IMG/VR virus record: IMGVR_UViG_3300008120_000302
Location: 1-32,450 of that record
Reading direction: 5' to 3' (one strand)
DNA: 32,450 nt
DNA from: a virus
Under the pieces are notes generated by a model that worked only from the letters and a program-made list of their open reading frames with translations, was not told the origin of the DNA and searched no databases. Made by a program: the position numbers and the translations under genes. Shown in pieces: positions 23,301-30,571 of this stretch; within the stretch, counting starts at the first letter, position 1; every line of letters begins with the position of its first letter.

Positions 23301-23369
23301 TGGGGCCGAAAGCGGATGCTGCTACCCCGGTACATGGGCAATGAGCCTCAGTGCAGCGAGTAGGCCCCA
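23301..23369 (+). other. Folded-RNA candidate in the primase leader
   Basis: A perfect 7-bp inverted repeat, TGGGGCC (23301-23307) and GGCCCCA (23363-23369), encloses 55 bases. Inside it a second pair, GCTGC (23318-23322) and GCAGC (23353-23357), nests in register, leaving an inner region with CCC/GGG. CCTTTTAT follows the 3' arm. It fills nearly all of the only sizeable gap within the replication operon. It could be an attenuator, a regulatory leader or a processed small RNA; it lacks tRNA features. Confidence 0.4.
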
Positions 23370-23387
23370 CCTTTTATAGAGATCGCG

Positions 23388-24920
23388 ATGACAGACATAA
23401 CAAGATTCAAGGCAATCTTCAATGGATTGGACATTGCCTATGGGACATACAAGATAAAGGCAGAACGAGGAGATGGAAAGCAAGCAGGACAAGCTACGGT
23501 TGTGCGAAAGCCGCCAGTTGACGAGCTATGGGTCAAGCACCTTGAAGGTGTTGAACCGAGTCTTGGAATTATCCCAATCAGGGCGGATAACACCTGCATC
23601 TGGGGCTGTATTGACGTTGACCAGTATCCTCTGGACCTCAAAGGCCTAGTCGAGCGTGTTGCGCAGCTTAAGCTGCCGCTGGTCGTTTGCAGAAGTAAGT
23701 CAGGGGGTGCCCATGTATTCTTATTTACAAAAACGCCTGTTCCGGCCCTAGATTTCCAAACGTATCTCAAAAACGCGGCTGCTCTGCTTGGTGAAGCGGG
23801 TCGAGAAATCTTTCCAAAACAAGCAGAGATCCTTGTTGATCGAGGGGACACCGGCAACTTCCTCAACCTTCCGTACTTCGGCGGCGAGAACGGTCTTCGT
23901 TACGCAGTCAACCCAGACGGGACTGCGGCGACTATGGAAGAGTTTTATGCGCTCTACGATGCGGCGGTCCAAGACGTACCACTCAATTTCCCAGAGCCGC
24001 CTAAGCAGGTTGAGAGTCCCATCAAAGATGGCCCGCCATGCCTGCAGGCATTATGCGCCCAAGGCTTCCCGGAGGGCACCCGCAATAATGGACTATTCAA
24101 CATTGGCATCTATCTTAAGAAGGTCCACGCAGCGGGCTGGGAAGACAAGATGGTTGAATACAACTACAAGTATGTGGCTCCCCCTTTGCCCAACAACGAA
24201 GTCCAACTATTGGTCAAGCAGGTTGGCAAGAAGGAGTATCACTACAAATGCAAGGACGCACCGCTCAACTCGTTTTGCAACTCCGGCCTTTGCCGCACTC
24301 GCAAATTCGGTATCGGAGCCGCTGCCCCTGATGCACCTCAGATAGCCAGCCTATCGAAGTACGCCAGTGAGCCGCCGCTGTGGTTCCTCGATGTCAACGG
24401 TCGCCGCATCGAGTTGGATACCGACAGCCTGTACATGCAGGCCGCCTTCCAGAAGGCCTGCCTTGAGCGCTTGAACATCGTGCCGCCCACCCTGCGCAAG
24501 CAGGATTGGGAGAACCTGCTCAACGCCCTGCTCAAAGAGATGGTGGAGACCGAGCAGATCACCGAGGCCAGCGAGGACACCAGTGTCACCGGGCGCTTCA
24601 TGGACCTGTTGGAAGAGTTCACGGCCCACATGCAGCAGGCCCTTGTGCGTGAGGAAATCATCATGGGCAGGCCCTGGACGGATGAGGATGAGGCCCGCAC
24701 CTACTTCCGCATGAAGGACCTTGAGGCGCACCTCAAGCGCAACAACTTCGTGGGCCTGTCGGCGCCCAAGATGGCACAGCGCCTGCGCGACATGGGCGGC
24801 GAGCCCATCAGTTTGTTCCTGAAGAACCGCACCGTGCGCTGCTGGCGCATCCCCCGCTTCGAGCGGCAAGACGCACCGTTTGAGACCCAGACAGTGCGAG
24901 AGCAAGGGAGTCCGTTTTGA
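23388..24920 (+). CDS. Primase: AEP catalytic domain plus PriL-CTD-like Cys domain
   Basis: A 510-residue DNA primase candidate. The archaeo-eukaryotic primase motifs are CIDVDQY (Asp76, Asp78), SKSGGAHVF (Ser105, His109) and a third acidic site near Asp151 (EILVDRGDTGNFLNLPYF). Residues about 213-310 then carry PPCLQAL (Cys218), YHYKCKD (Cys288), FCNSGLC (Cys297, Cys302) and RKFG. This four-Cys order resembles the 4Fe-4S domain of the large primase subunit PriL. The C-terminal about 200 residues are helical, without clear motifs. It should make primers for the polymerase two genes downstream. The catalytic assignment is fairly secure; the Fe-S assignment is inference. The start is ATG 23388, after a weak AGAG. 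Confidence 0.8.
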   Translation: MTDITRFKAIFNGLDIAYGTYKIKAERGDGKQAGQATVVRKPPVDELWVKHLEGVEPSLGIIPIRADNTCIWGCIDVDQYPLDLKGLVERVAQLKLPLVVCRSKSGGAHVFLFTKTPVPALDFQTYLKNAAALLGEAGREIFPKQAEILVDRGDTGNFLNLPYFGGENGLRYAVNPDGTAATMEEFYALYDAAVQDVPLNFPEPPKQVESPIKDGPPCLQALCAQGFPEGTRNNGLFNIGIYLKKVHAAGWEDKMVEYNYKYVAPPLPNNEVQLLVKQVGKKEYHYKCKDAPLNSFCNSGLCRTRKFGIGAAAPDAPQIASLSKYASEPPLWFLDVNGRRIELDTDSLYMQAAFQKACLERLNIVPPTLRKQDWENLLNALLKEMVETEQITEASEDTSVTGRFMDLLEEFTAHMQQALVREEIIMGRPWTDEDEARTYFRMKDLEAHLKRNNFVGLSAPKMAQRLRDMGGEPISLFLKNRTVRCWRIPRFERQDAPFETQTVREQGSPF

Positions 24921-26419
24921 CAGAAGTCCACAAAATCTTTGGGCCCCCAGGCACGGGGAAAACAACCTACTTGCTCAACCGCGTCGAGCAGGAGCTTGGA
25001 GCAGGAATCTCTCCGATGAGCATCGGGTATTTCTCCTTCACCAAGAAGGCTGCCAACGAGGCCCGGGATCGCGCCGTGGCCAAGTTCCCGTTCCTCCACC
25101 CCAAGACCGACTTCCCCTATTTCCGAACGCTGCACTCACTGGCCTTCCGCTGTCTGGCCATCAACGCCGACATGATCATGCGCCCGGAGCATTACCAAGA
25201 GTTCGCGGCCCAGGTGGGCATCGAGATCAGTGTCGGCAGCGAGGACGATGTCAATCTGGCCAAGGCCGACAACCCTATCCTCAACGAGATCAACCTCGCT
25301 AGGATTCGGGGCTCCGATCTGCGCCAGCACTACAACCAGAGCGGCCTGGACATCGAGTGGTACCACTTTGAGTTCGTCGAACGGTCCTACCGCCACTACA
25401 AACGGTCCAAGGACCTGCTGGACTTCACTGACTTGCTGGAGATGGTGGTGTCCGATCCAGCGTGCCTGCCGTCACTGGAGGTGCTGATCATCGACGAGGC
25501 GCAGGACTTGAGCCGCCTGCAATGGCAAATTGTTGAGGCCCTGGTTTCGAAGTCGAAACGGGTCTTCCTCGCCGGAGACGACGATCAGGCAGTATTCACT
25601 TGGGCCGGTGCCGATGTCAAGAGCTTTCTGTCCTTTGAGGGCCAGATCACGGTGCTGGAGCAGTCCTACCGCGTTCCCAGCGGGGTCCACGCACTGGCCG
25701 ACAGGATTGTCCACCGCATCAGGGAGCGCCAGCCGAAGAAGTGGAAGGCCCGGGACTTTGAAGGCGAGGTCAAGACCTATTACCGCTTCGAGGACGTACC
25801 GATGAGCGAGGACCCCTGGCTCATCCTCGCTGCCACCAACTACATGCTCAACCCCATCCATGAATGGCTCAAGTCCAACGGGGTGCTGTTTGAGCGCGGG
25901 GGCGTGCCCAGCCTGCCCCAGAAGATGCTGGAGGCGGTCGTCCACTGGGAGGCCCTGCGCAGGGGCGAGGAGGTCATTGGCGGCCACGTGATGGACATCT
26001 ACAAGTACCTGGGTGGCGACTTCGTTGCCCGAGGCCACCGGACCTTCAAGGGCGGTGACTCAACGGCTTGGTACAGCCTTGAGAAACTGACCAAGGACCA
26101 CGGCCTACGGACCGAGGCCATCTGGCATGAGGCCCTGTCCCGCATCTCCGAAGACAAGCGGGACTATTTGGTTGCCGTGCTGCGCAGGAAGCAGAAGCTC
26201 TCTAACGCAGGCCGCATCAAGTTATCCACAATCCACGGCGCCAAGGGAGGGGAGGCGGACAACGTCATGTTGTTCATGGACCTCTCGCCCAAGTTTGCCA
26301 AGGAATACGCCACCAATGGGGACAGCATTCACCGCCTGTTCTACGTAGGCATCACCCGGGCCAAGAAGGCGCTGCACTTGATCCTGCCAAAGCAACGAGA
26401 AAAAGGATTCATCCTGTGA
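24917..26419 (+). CDS. UvrD/PcrA-type superfamily 1 DNA helicase
   Basis: A 500-residue ATP-dependent 3'-5' helicase by family. All motifs are intact: Walker A GPPGTGKT (residues 9-16), FRTLHSLAF (motif Ic, 69-77), DEAQD (193-197), GDDDQAVFTWAGA (220-232), EQSYRVP, STIHGAKGGEADNV (V) and LFYVGITRAKKAL (VI). It is shorter than host UvrD (about 720) because the 1B/2B accessory domains are reduced. It uses a rare TTG start at 24917 that overlaps the primase stop (TTGA), with GGGAG seven bases upstream. Its stop overlaps the GTG of the polymerase (GTGA), so primase, helicase and polymerase are translationally linked. Likely the replicative or fork helicase of the phage. Confidence 0.92.
   Translation: MTEVHKIFGPPGTGKTTYLLNRVEQELGAGISPMSIGYFSFTKKAANEARDRAVAKFPFLHPKTDFPYFRTLHSLAFRCLAINADMIMRPEHYQEFAAQVGIEISVGSEDDVNLAKADNPILNEINLARIRGSDLRQHYNQSGLDIEWYHFEFVERSYRHYKRSKDLLDFTDLLEMVVSDPACLPSLEVLIIDEAQDLSRLQWQIVEALVSKSKRVFLAGDDDQAVFTWAGADVKSFLSFEGQITVLEQSYRVPSGVHALADRIVHRIRERQPKKWKARDFEGEVKTYYRFEDVPMSEDPWLILAATNYMLNPIHEWLKSNGVLFERGGVPSLPQKMLEAVVHWEALRRGEEVIGGHVMDIYKYLGGDFVARGHRTFKGGDSTAWYSLEKLTKDHGLRTEAIWHEALSRISEDKRDYLVAVLRRKQKLSNAGRIKLSTIHGAKGGEADNVMLFMDLSPKFAKEYATNGDSIHRLFYVGITRAKKALHLILPKQREKGFIL
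26222..26230 (+). promoter_or_regulatory. Perfect DnaA box TTATCCACA
   Basis: This is an exact match to the strongest DnaA-binding 9-mer, inside the helicase gene where it encodes Leu-Ser-Thr of motif V. The leucine uses TTA, uncommon in this GC-rich gene. A second perfect copy lies 257 bases downstream in the same orientation. Confidence 0.45.
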
Positions 26420-28281
26420 GAACTATCCCCATGTTCCCCACACCAACTGAGTGGGTTCCTCCACAGTCTTTCCCCAACTTATCCACAGCAAGGGAGATCG
26501 CAATTGACCTCGAAACATGTGATCCCAACATGGAGTCCTTTGGGCCTGGATGGCCCCGTAGTGATGGATTCATCGTTGGGTATGCTGTGGCTGTCGATGG
26601 GTGGTCAGGATATTTTCCTGTCGCACACGCCGGAGGCGGAAACTTGGACAAGCGACTTGTCGAGCGGTGGATTACCGATATCCTGGCTACCAACGCTGAC
26701 AAGGTTTGTCATAACGCCGCCTATGACGTTGGTTGGCTTATGGCCTCCGGGTTCAAGATCAATGGGCGTATCTATGACACCATGCTTGCCGCCCCACTGC
26801 TTGACGAGAATCGCTTCAGCTATTCGCTCAATGCTTTAGGTTTCGACTACCTCCAAGAGGTTAAGAGTGAGCAGGGCCTCAAGCAGGCCGCAGCCGATTT
26901 CGGTGTCCATCCTAAGAAGGAACTCTGGAAGCTCCCGGCGATGTATGTCGGTGAGTACGCCGAGCAAGATGCGGCGCTGACCCTCAAGCTGTGGCAGCAG
27001 TTCAAGATCAAGATGCGGCAGGAGGAGGTCGAGTCGATCTTCGACTTGGAGACCAACGCCTTCCCGGTGCTGATGGAGATGACGCGGCGCGGCATCCGCT
27101 TTGACCGTAAAAAATGTGCGGAGTTAATTGACAACATGCGCAGGAGGGAGCAGGAACTCCTGGCCGAACTCAAGAGCATCTGCGGCAAGGGCGTGGACAT
27201 CTGGGCCGCGCAATCGATTGCCGTGGCCTTCGACAAGATGGGGCTGCCCTACAGCAAGACCGACAACGGCCTGCCTAGCTTCACCAAAGGATTCCTTGAC
27301 TCCTGCGAGCATCCGCTGGCAAAGATGATTGTGGAAGTCCGGGAGGTCAACAAGACGCACAGCACGTTCCTGCAGCCGTACATGGACTTCAGCGCCAAGA
27401 CGGGCCGCATCCATCCGCATGTCAACCAGATGCGCTCTGACGATGGCGGCACGGTCACCGGACGACTGTCCATGGCCAACCCCAACCTGCAGCAGGTGCC
27501 TGCTCGGCATGAGGTGATCGGGCCCATGGTCAGGAGCCTGTTCCTGCCCGAGGAAGGGGAGCAGTGGGCATCGAACGACTTCTCCTCCCAAGAGCCGCGC
27601 CTGCTGGTCCACTACGCCAACCTGCTGTCCCTGCCCGGGGCCGACAGTCTGGTATCAGCCTACCATGCAGACCCGACCACCGACTTCCACCAGATGGTCG
27701 CGGACATGGCTGGGATCAAGCGCAAGCCCGCCAAAACGATTGGCCTGGGGCTCATGTATGGCATGGGCAAGGGAAAGCTTGCAGCGAGCCTGGATTTGTC
27801 CGTAGAAGAGGCGAGTGAGTTGATCGAGCGGTTCCACAAGAGCGTGCCGTTCCTCAAGGGCACCGTCAATGCCGTCATGAAGCGCATTGAGCACCCGGCA
27901 TCGGGCGGGTCGATCCGCACGCTCTTGGGCCGCAAGTGCCGGTTCCCGCTGTGGGAGCCGATGGAGTGGGGAGTGAACAAGGCGCTGCCGCGTGAGCAAG
28001 CGGTCATTGCTTACGGCCAACGGATCAAGCGTGCAGGCACCTACAAGGGCCTGAACCGCCTGATTCAGGGGTCAGCCGCCGATCAGACCAAAGCGGCCAT
28101 GGTGGCCCTGGCCAAGGCCGGGATGCAGCCGATACTGCAAGTGCATGATGAGTTGGCTCTGTCGGTCAAGAGCCGGGAGGAAGCCGTCGAGGGGGCCAGG
28201 ATTATGGCTGAGGCGGTGCGCTTAGAAGTCCCCAGCCGGTGCGATGTGGAGATCGGACCAAGCTGGGGAGAAGCGAAATGA
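26416..28281 (+). CDS. polA: Family A DNA polymerase with 3'-5' proofreading exonuclease
   Basis: The 621-residue replicative polymerase of the phage. The exonuclease motifs are intact: DLE (Asp31, Glu33), HNAAYD (Asn100, Asp104) and YAEQD (Tyr181, Asp185). The polymerase motifs are NDFSSQE (motif A, Asp388, Glu393), KPAKTIGLGLMYG (motif B, Lys440, Tyr448) and QVHDE (motif C, Asp578, Glu579). There is no 5'-3' exonuclease domain, as usual for phage enzymes. The residue equivalent to E. coli Phe762 is Leu444. The GTG start at 26416 overlaps the helicase stop, with AAAGGA eight bases upstream. Its stop directly abuts the stop of the opposing leftward operon. Confidence 0.95.
   Translation: MRTIPMFPTPTEWVPPQSFPNLSTAREIAIDLETCDPNMESFGPGWPRSDGFIVGYAVAVDGWSGYFPVAHAGGGNLDKRLVERWITDILATNADKVCHNAAYDVGWLMASGFKINGRIYDTMLAAPLLDENRFSYSLNALGFDYLQEVKSEQGLKQAAADFGVHPKKELWKLPAMYVGEYAEQDAALTLKLWQQFKIKMRQEEVESIFDLETNAFPVLMEMTRRGIRFDRKKCAELIDNMRRREQELLAELKSICGKGVDIWAAQSIAVAFDKMGLPYSKTDNGLPSFTKGFLDSCEHPLAKMIVEVREVNKTHSTFLQPYMDFSAKTGRIHPHVNQMRSDDGGTVTGRLSMANPNLQQVPARHEVIGPMVRSLFLPEEGEQWASNDFSSQEPRLLVHYANLLSLPGADSLVSAYHADPTTDFHQMVADMAGIKRKPAKTIGLGLMYGMGKGKLAASLDLSVEEASELIERFHKSVPFLKGTVNAVMKRIEHPASGGSIRTLLGRKCRFPLWEPMEWGVNKALPREQAVIAYGQRIKRAGTYKGLNRLIQGSAADQTKAAMVALAKAGMQPILQVHDELALSVKSREEAVEGARIMAEAVRLEVPSRCDVEIGPSWGEAK
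26479..26487 (+). promoter_or_regulatory. Second perfect DnaA box TTATCCACA
   Basis: An exact DnaA 9-mer in the 5' end of the polymerase gene, same orientation as the copy at 26222 and again encoding Leu-Ser-Thr with a TTA leucine codon. Two further partial TCCAC sequences occur nearby (26232 and 26459). The pair is a candidate replication start or DnaA-titration site. Confidence 0.45.
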
Positions 28282-28321
28282 TCACGCCTTGCGCCGAAGG
28301 ACAAGCATCAAGAGCTTGGTC
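28256..28321. repeat. 9-bp inverted repeat spanning the convergent gene ends
   Basis: GACCAAGCT (28256-28264) and AGCTTGGTC (28313-28321) are perfect complements on either side of the abutting stop codons of the polymerase and the leftward HTH gene. Neither side has a T-run, so it is not a classical terminator, but both converging transcripts would carry the same 3' stem. Confidence 0.4.
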
Positions 28322-28635
28322 TTGACCTCGGCCATGGCGGTGAGGATGCCTTCAAGCGTCAAACTAGAAGGCGGTTCTTTGTAGTCGTCAAACAGATCGA
28401 GTTGCTCTAGGGTGAAGAGGTATTCCCCCTTCCCCCGTCCGGGCACAAGATCGGCCCGCAGTTTTCCCCGGCTGGCCAAGAACAAGCCCGCCCTGCGGAT
28501 GCAGGACGAGTGGATGTTCAGGGCCTTGGAGATTTCACTGGTGCGCTGTGGGACGTAGTTGCCCGTGCGCAGGTATGCCATAAGCATCTTCTGTGCATCG
28601 CCTGCTGCAACCTTAATGGGCACCAGCTTGGTCAT
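28282..28635 (-). CDS. Small winged-helix DNA-binding protein
   Basis: A 117-residue protein. Residues about 12-60 (AQKMLMAYLRTGNYVPQRTSEISKALNIHSSCIRRAGLFLASRGKL) look like a winged helix-turn-helix, and RGKGEYLFT could form the wing strand. The C-terminal 40 residues are helical. It is the last gene of the leftward operon; its start overlaps the previous stop (ATGA) and its stop abuts that of the polymerase. A regulatory role is plausible, perhaps at the paired promoters in this window, but no target is shown. Confidence 0.65.
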   Translation of the reverse strand: MTKLVPIKVAAGDAQKMLMAYLRTGNYVPQRTSEISKALNIHSSCIRRAGLFLASRGKLRADLVPGRGKGEYLFTLEQLDLFDDYKEPPSSLTLEGILTAMAEVKTKLLMLVLRRKA

Positions 28636-29123
28636 ACCGATCTGCCTTCAAGCCGCATTGCAACGAGCTTGGCGTAGCCTGCGATGTCGATCCAGTGATC
28701 AATCTTGTCGGGGTTGCCGTTGACGATCCGGCCCACCTTGTGGATGATCATCTCCAGGGCTTCCCACTGGTCATCAGCGAAGGTCTTGCCATGGCGCTGC
28801 GCATGGTCTGCCACCAGCCGCTTCATGCCCTGCATGAGTTCGGCGCCGTGCTTAAACTTGCCATAGTCCAAGGCCCGCTGATCGAGGACCTCGCCGACAG
28901 AGATGGTGTTCTCGGTCTTTGCTGGCAGGGTGATTGCTGGCAGGATGATTGTTGGGGGAAATTCTTCAGCTTCCGCGACTGACTCATCACGGGCCCTGGC
29001 CCGTAACTTGTAGACATGGGAGGCGGCGATGTTGTACTTCGCGGCCACTTGTTTGACATCAGAGGCGGGGAACTTCTTAAACTGAAGGACGATCTTTTTG
29101 GATATTGGTGACAGGGATCTCAT
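28632..29123 (-). CDS. HTH protein with a C-terminal DUF6378-like domain
   Basis: A 163-residue protein. Residues about 15-45 (KFPASDVKQVAAKYNIAASHVYKLRARARDE) form a helix-turn-helix. After a Pro-rich linker, residues about 85-160 (RALDYGKFKHGAELMQGMKRLV..., QWEALEMIIHKVGRIVNGNPDKIDHWIDIAGYAKLVAMRL) match the DUF6378 pattern common in phages, where it usually stands alone. The conserved His, Asp and Glu positions of that domain recall all-alpha pyrophosphatase-like folds, but function is unknown. It overlaps both neighbours by ATGA. The combination suggests a DNA-targeted version of a small phage domain. Confidence 0.7.
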   Translation of the reverse strand: MRSLSPISKKIVLQFKKFPASDVKQVAAKYNIAASHVYKLRARARDESVAEAEEFPPTIILPAITLPAKTENTISVGEVLDQRALDYGKFKHGAELMQGMKRLVADHAQRHGKTFADDQWEALEMIIHKVGRIVNGNPDKIDHWIDIAGYAKLVAMRLEGRSV

Positions 29124-29263
29124 AGCAGTGCTTCCTCATAAGGTTCGATTGGTTGCGGGTCTTGCTTCTTCTGTTTCGGGAACAGCTTAGGGTCGAGGCG
29201 GTCAAACGGCCACCACTTCTCAAGCTCCTCCTGAGTCAGTCTTTTCTTCGGTTGCTCTTTCAT
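29120..29263 (-). CDS. Small hypothetical protein (47 aa)
   Basis: A 47-residue charged protein starting MKEQPKKRLTQEELEKWWPFDRLDPKLFPKQKKQ, with no recognised domain. The WWPFDRLDPKLFP core and the strong AAGGAGAG ribosome site just before ATG 29263 support a real gene. It overlaps the end of the upstream gene by 44 bases in another frame and overlaps the next start by ATGA. A longer frame reaching 29374 is open but has no good ribosome site and reads unnaturally. Confidence 0.55.
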   Translation of the reverse strand: MKEQPKKRLTQEELEKWWPFDRLDPKLFPKQKKQDPQPIEPYEEALL

Positions 29264-29732
29264 TTCTCTCCTTTCTACCGATGGGTCTTGCTTTCTTCTG
29301 ACGCACAATAGCCTGCACCAAGTCAATAGCTTTCTCAAGCTCTGATACAGTACAGGCTTGCAACTGGGCATCATGGATTTCCATGCCCAGGTTCAGAGCG
29401 CTGAGTTCGGGTCCTCGCAAAATAAACCTGCCGGTCTCCACCCCTCTGCTTCCCACAGCAAAGAGGGCGTCTTGCGAGGCCCGAATCTCAACCTCCCAGT
29501 CCTGGCCAATCTTCATCATGGCCAGGGCTTCCGTGATGTTCAAGGCGGCAATCAGGATGTCAATGTCTTCCCTGGTCGCATTGCCACTTCGAACAATTTC
29601 CAATGCAAGATGGTTCTTGATCTTCAGGTCCGTGCCTGCGCTGATTGAACCCACGCGCTTTAAGCCGCTGATGACGTAAGACAAAGGGTCTGGAAGGACC
29701 CCCTTGGGGCGGTACTTGCTGCGTTTTCTCAT
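29220..29732 (-). CDS. Conserved phage protein of unknown function (170 aa)
   Basis: It starts MRKRSKYRPKGVLPDPLSYVISGLKRV, followed by a helical body (LKIKNHLALEIVRSGNATREDIDILIAALNITEALAMM, then RFILRGPELSALNLGMEIHDAQLQACTVSELEKAIDLVQ). I recognise the family from phages and prophages of betaproteobacteria; no function is known. It is the first gene after the internal promoter at 29760-29787. I chose ATG 29732 because the earlier ATG 29759 would sit at or before the expected transcription start. Its last about 15 residues overlap the next gene. Confidence 0.75.
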   Translation of the reverse strand: MRKRSKYRPKGVLPDPLSYVISGLKRVGSISAGTDLKIKNHLALEIVRSGNATREDIDILIAALNITEALAMMKIGQDWEVEIRASQDALFAVGSRGVETGRFILRGPELSALNLGMEIHDAQLQACTVSELEKAIDLVQAIVRQKKARPIGRKERNERATEEKTDSGGA

Positions 29733-29759
29733 TTCATTTCTTCTTTCTTGCGTACGCAT

Positions 29760-29787
29760 AGTGTACGCCTAACTAACCGCGTGTCAA
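29760..29787 (-). promoter_or_regulatory. Sigma-70-type promoter inside the leftward operon
   Basis: On the minus strand: TTGACA (29787-29782), a 16-bp spacer and TACACT (29765-29760), then ATGCGTACGC. The -35 overlaps the stop codon of the upstream gene. The whole arrangement matches the rightward replication promoter, and GTACGC occurs twice 11 bp apart at the start site (29752 and 29763). Confidence 0.7.
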
Positions 29788-29978
29788 GGCCCGGGGCTTT
29801 GAGTTGCACCTCTATTTTCTTTGCCTGCGTTCTGGGCTGCTTTGAGTGAGGTGTACTTCGCCTTATTGCTCTTCAAAACAAAGAGGTCGTTATCGTCTCG
29901 TACGATCTCATCGACCACTTCGCCTTTGGGCGTTTCCAGCACCCAATGGTTCACGTTCCATGTCTTCCACTTATTCAT
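29784..29978 (-). CDS. Small hypothetical protein (64 aa)
   Basis: It starts MNKWKTWNVNHWVLETPKGEVVDEIVRDDNDLFVLKSNKAKYTSLKAAQNAGKE and is probably a small beta-sheet protein with a helical tail. GGGAGG precedes ATG 29978; the longer open frame above it lacks a ribosome site and overlaps the neighbouring gene. The start overlaps the previous stop by eight bases. The stop codon lies inside the -35 element of the next promoter. Function unknown. Confidence 0.65.
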   Translation of the reverse strand: MNKWKTWNVNHWVLETPKGEVVDEIVRDDNDLFVLKSNKAKYTSLKAAQNAGKENRGATQSPGP

Positions 29979-30222
29979 TGCGCCCTCCCGGGCATCTACG
30001 GCCCTGGTTGCAGTCTTGGTTACAGGGTGGGCACGGTGCCTTGACCTTGTCCACGGCGTATGCCATTGTTTGCTCAAAGGTCCAGCGGTTGCCGGGCTCT
30101 CGTTCGTTGACAGCGTTGTAAACCTTTTGCAGGTGTTCCCATAGCTCATCACGCTGGCGTAAAGCACAGGCTGGGCTTTGGCAGTGGTAGCTGCATGTGT
30201 GGATGTTTGTGTAGTCTGTCAT
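29971..30222 (-). CDS. Cys-rich small protein, possible zinc binder
   Basis: An 83-residue protein with an N-terminal HTCSYHCQSPACALRQRDELW and a C-terminal APCPPCNQDCNQGRRC cluster, seven cysteines and two nearby histidines in all. Such patterns in small phage proteins usually bind zinc. The middle (residues 28-60) is helical. GGAGG precedes ATG 30222, which overlaps the stop of the 56-residue gene (ATGA). Function unknown. Confidence 0.65.
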   Translation of the reverse strand: MTDYTNIHTCSYHCQSPACALRQRDELWEHLQKVYNAVNEREPGNRWTFEQTMAYAVDKVKAPCPPCNQDCNQGRRCPGGRNE

Positions 30223-30389
30223 TTAAATCCTCCGGGCCAGTCGTTAAAAAGGGGCATTGCGTCAAGCGCGTCATCCACCGCTTCCAGCGCCCGTCTTGTC
30301 TTGATCTCATCAATCGGGAAGGGCAGCGTTGCCATGTGCAAAGCGTCTTGTGCTAACTTGAGTGTCTCGATCAGTTTGTCTTTGGTCAT
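30219..30389 (-). CDS. Small helical hypothetical protein (56 aa)
   Basis: A 56-residue protein: MTKDKLIETLKLAQDALHMA, then TLPFPIDEIKTRRALEAVDDALDAMPLF and an ending NDWPGGFK. It is two predicted helices, of the kind seen in small phage early proteins. Both ends are ATGA overlaps and GGGGAAACAC precedes the start, which supports it despite its size. Function unknown. Confidence 0.7.
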   Translation of the reverse strand: MTKDKLIETLKLAQDALHMATLPFPIDEIKTRRALEAVDDALDAMPLFNDWPGGFK

Positions 30390-30571
30390 GTGTTTCCCCT
30401 TGCTCGTATGGCCCTGTAGCAGTCTTCTGCATCGGGCTTGTCACTATCTTCAGTTGAGTCCAGCCATTCATGCCACATTCTTTCGCACAACTGGGCGCAC
30501 GCCTCCCTCTCTGCCTTGACTTCTGCCTCAAGCTCTGATCGGTAGCACATGGTGTCGTCATCGTCTTTCAT
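30386..30571 (-). CDS. Small early protein with AEREACA...AIRARGNT ending (61 aa)
   Basis: It starts MKDDDDTMCYRSELEAEVKAEREACAQLCE and ends YRAIRARGNT. The EREACA...AIRARG pattern recurs in many short phage proteins and again in the 30939 gene here. AAGGAGAAGAGCAC precedes ATG 30571. The last four codons double as the ribosome site and start context of the next gene. Function unknown; likely a short helical hairpin. Confidence 0.65.
   Translation of the reverse strand: MKDDDDTMCYRSELEAEVKAEREACAQLCERMWHEWLDSTEDSDKPDAEDCYRAIRARGNT

Noticed and set aside
23301-23369. tRNA in the primase leader
   Set aside because: The size and the 7-bp end stem fit, but there is no T-loop, D-loop or anticodon arm in the right places.
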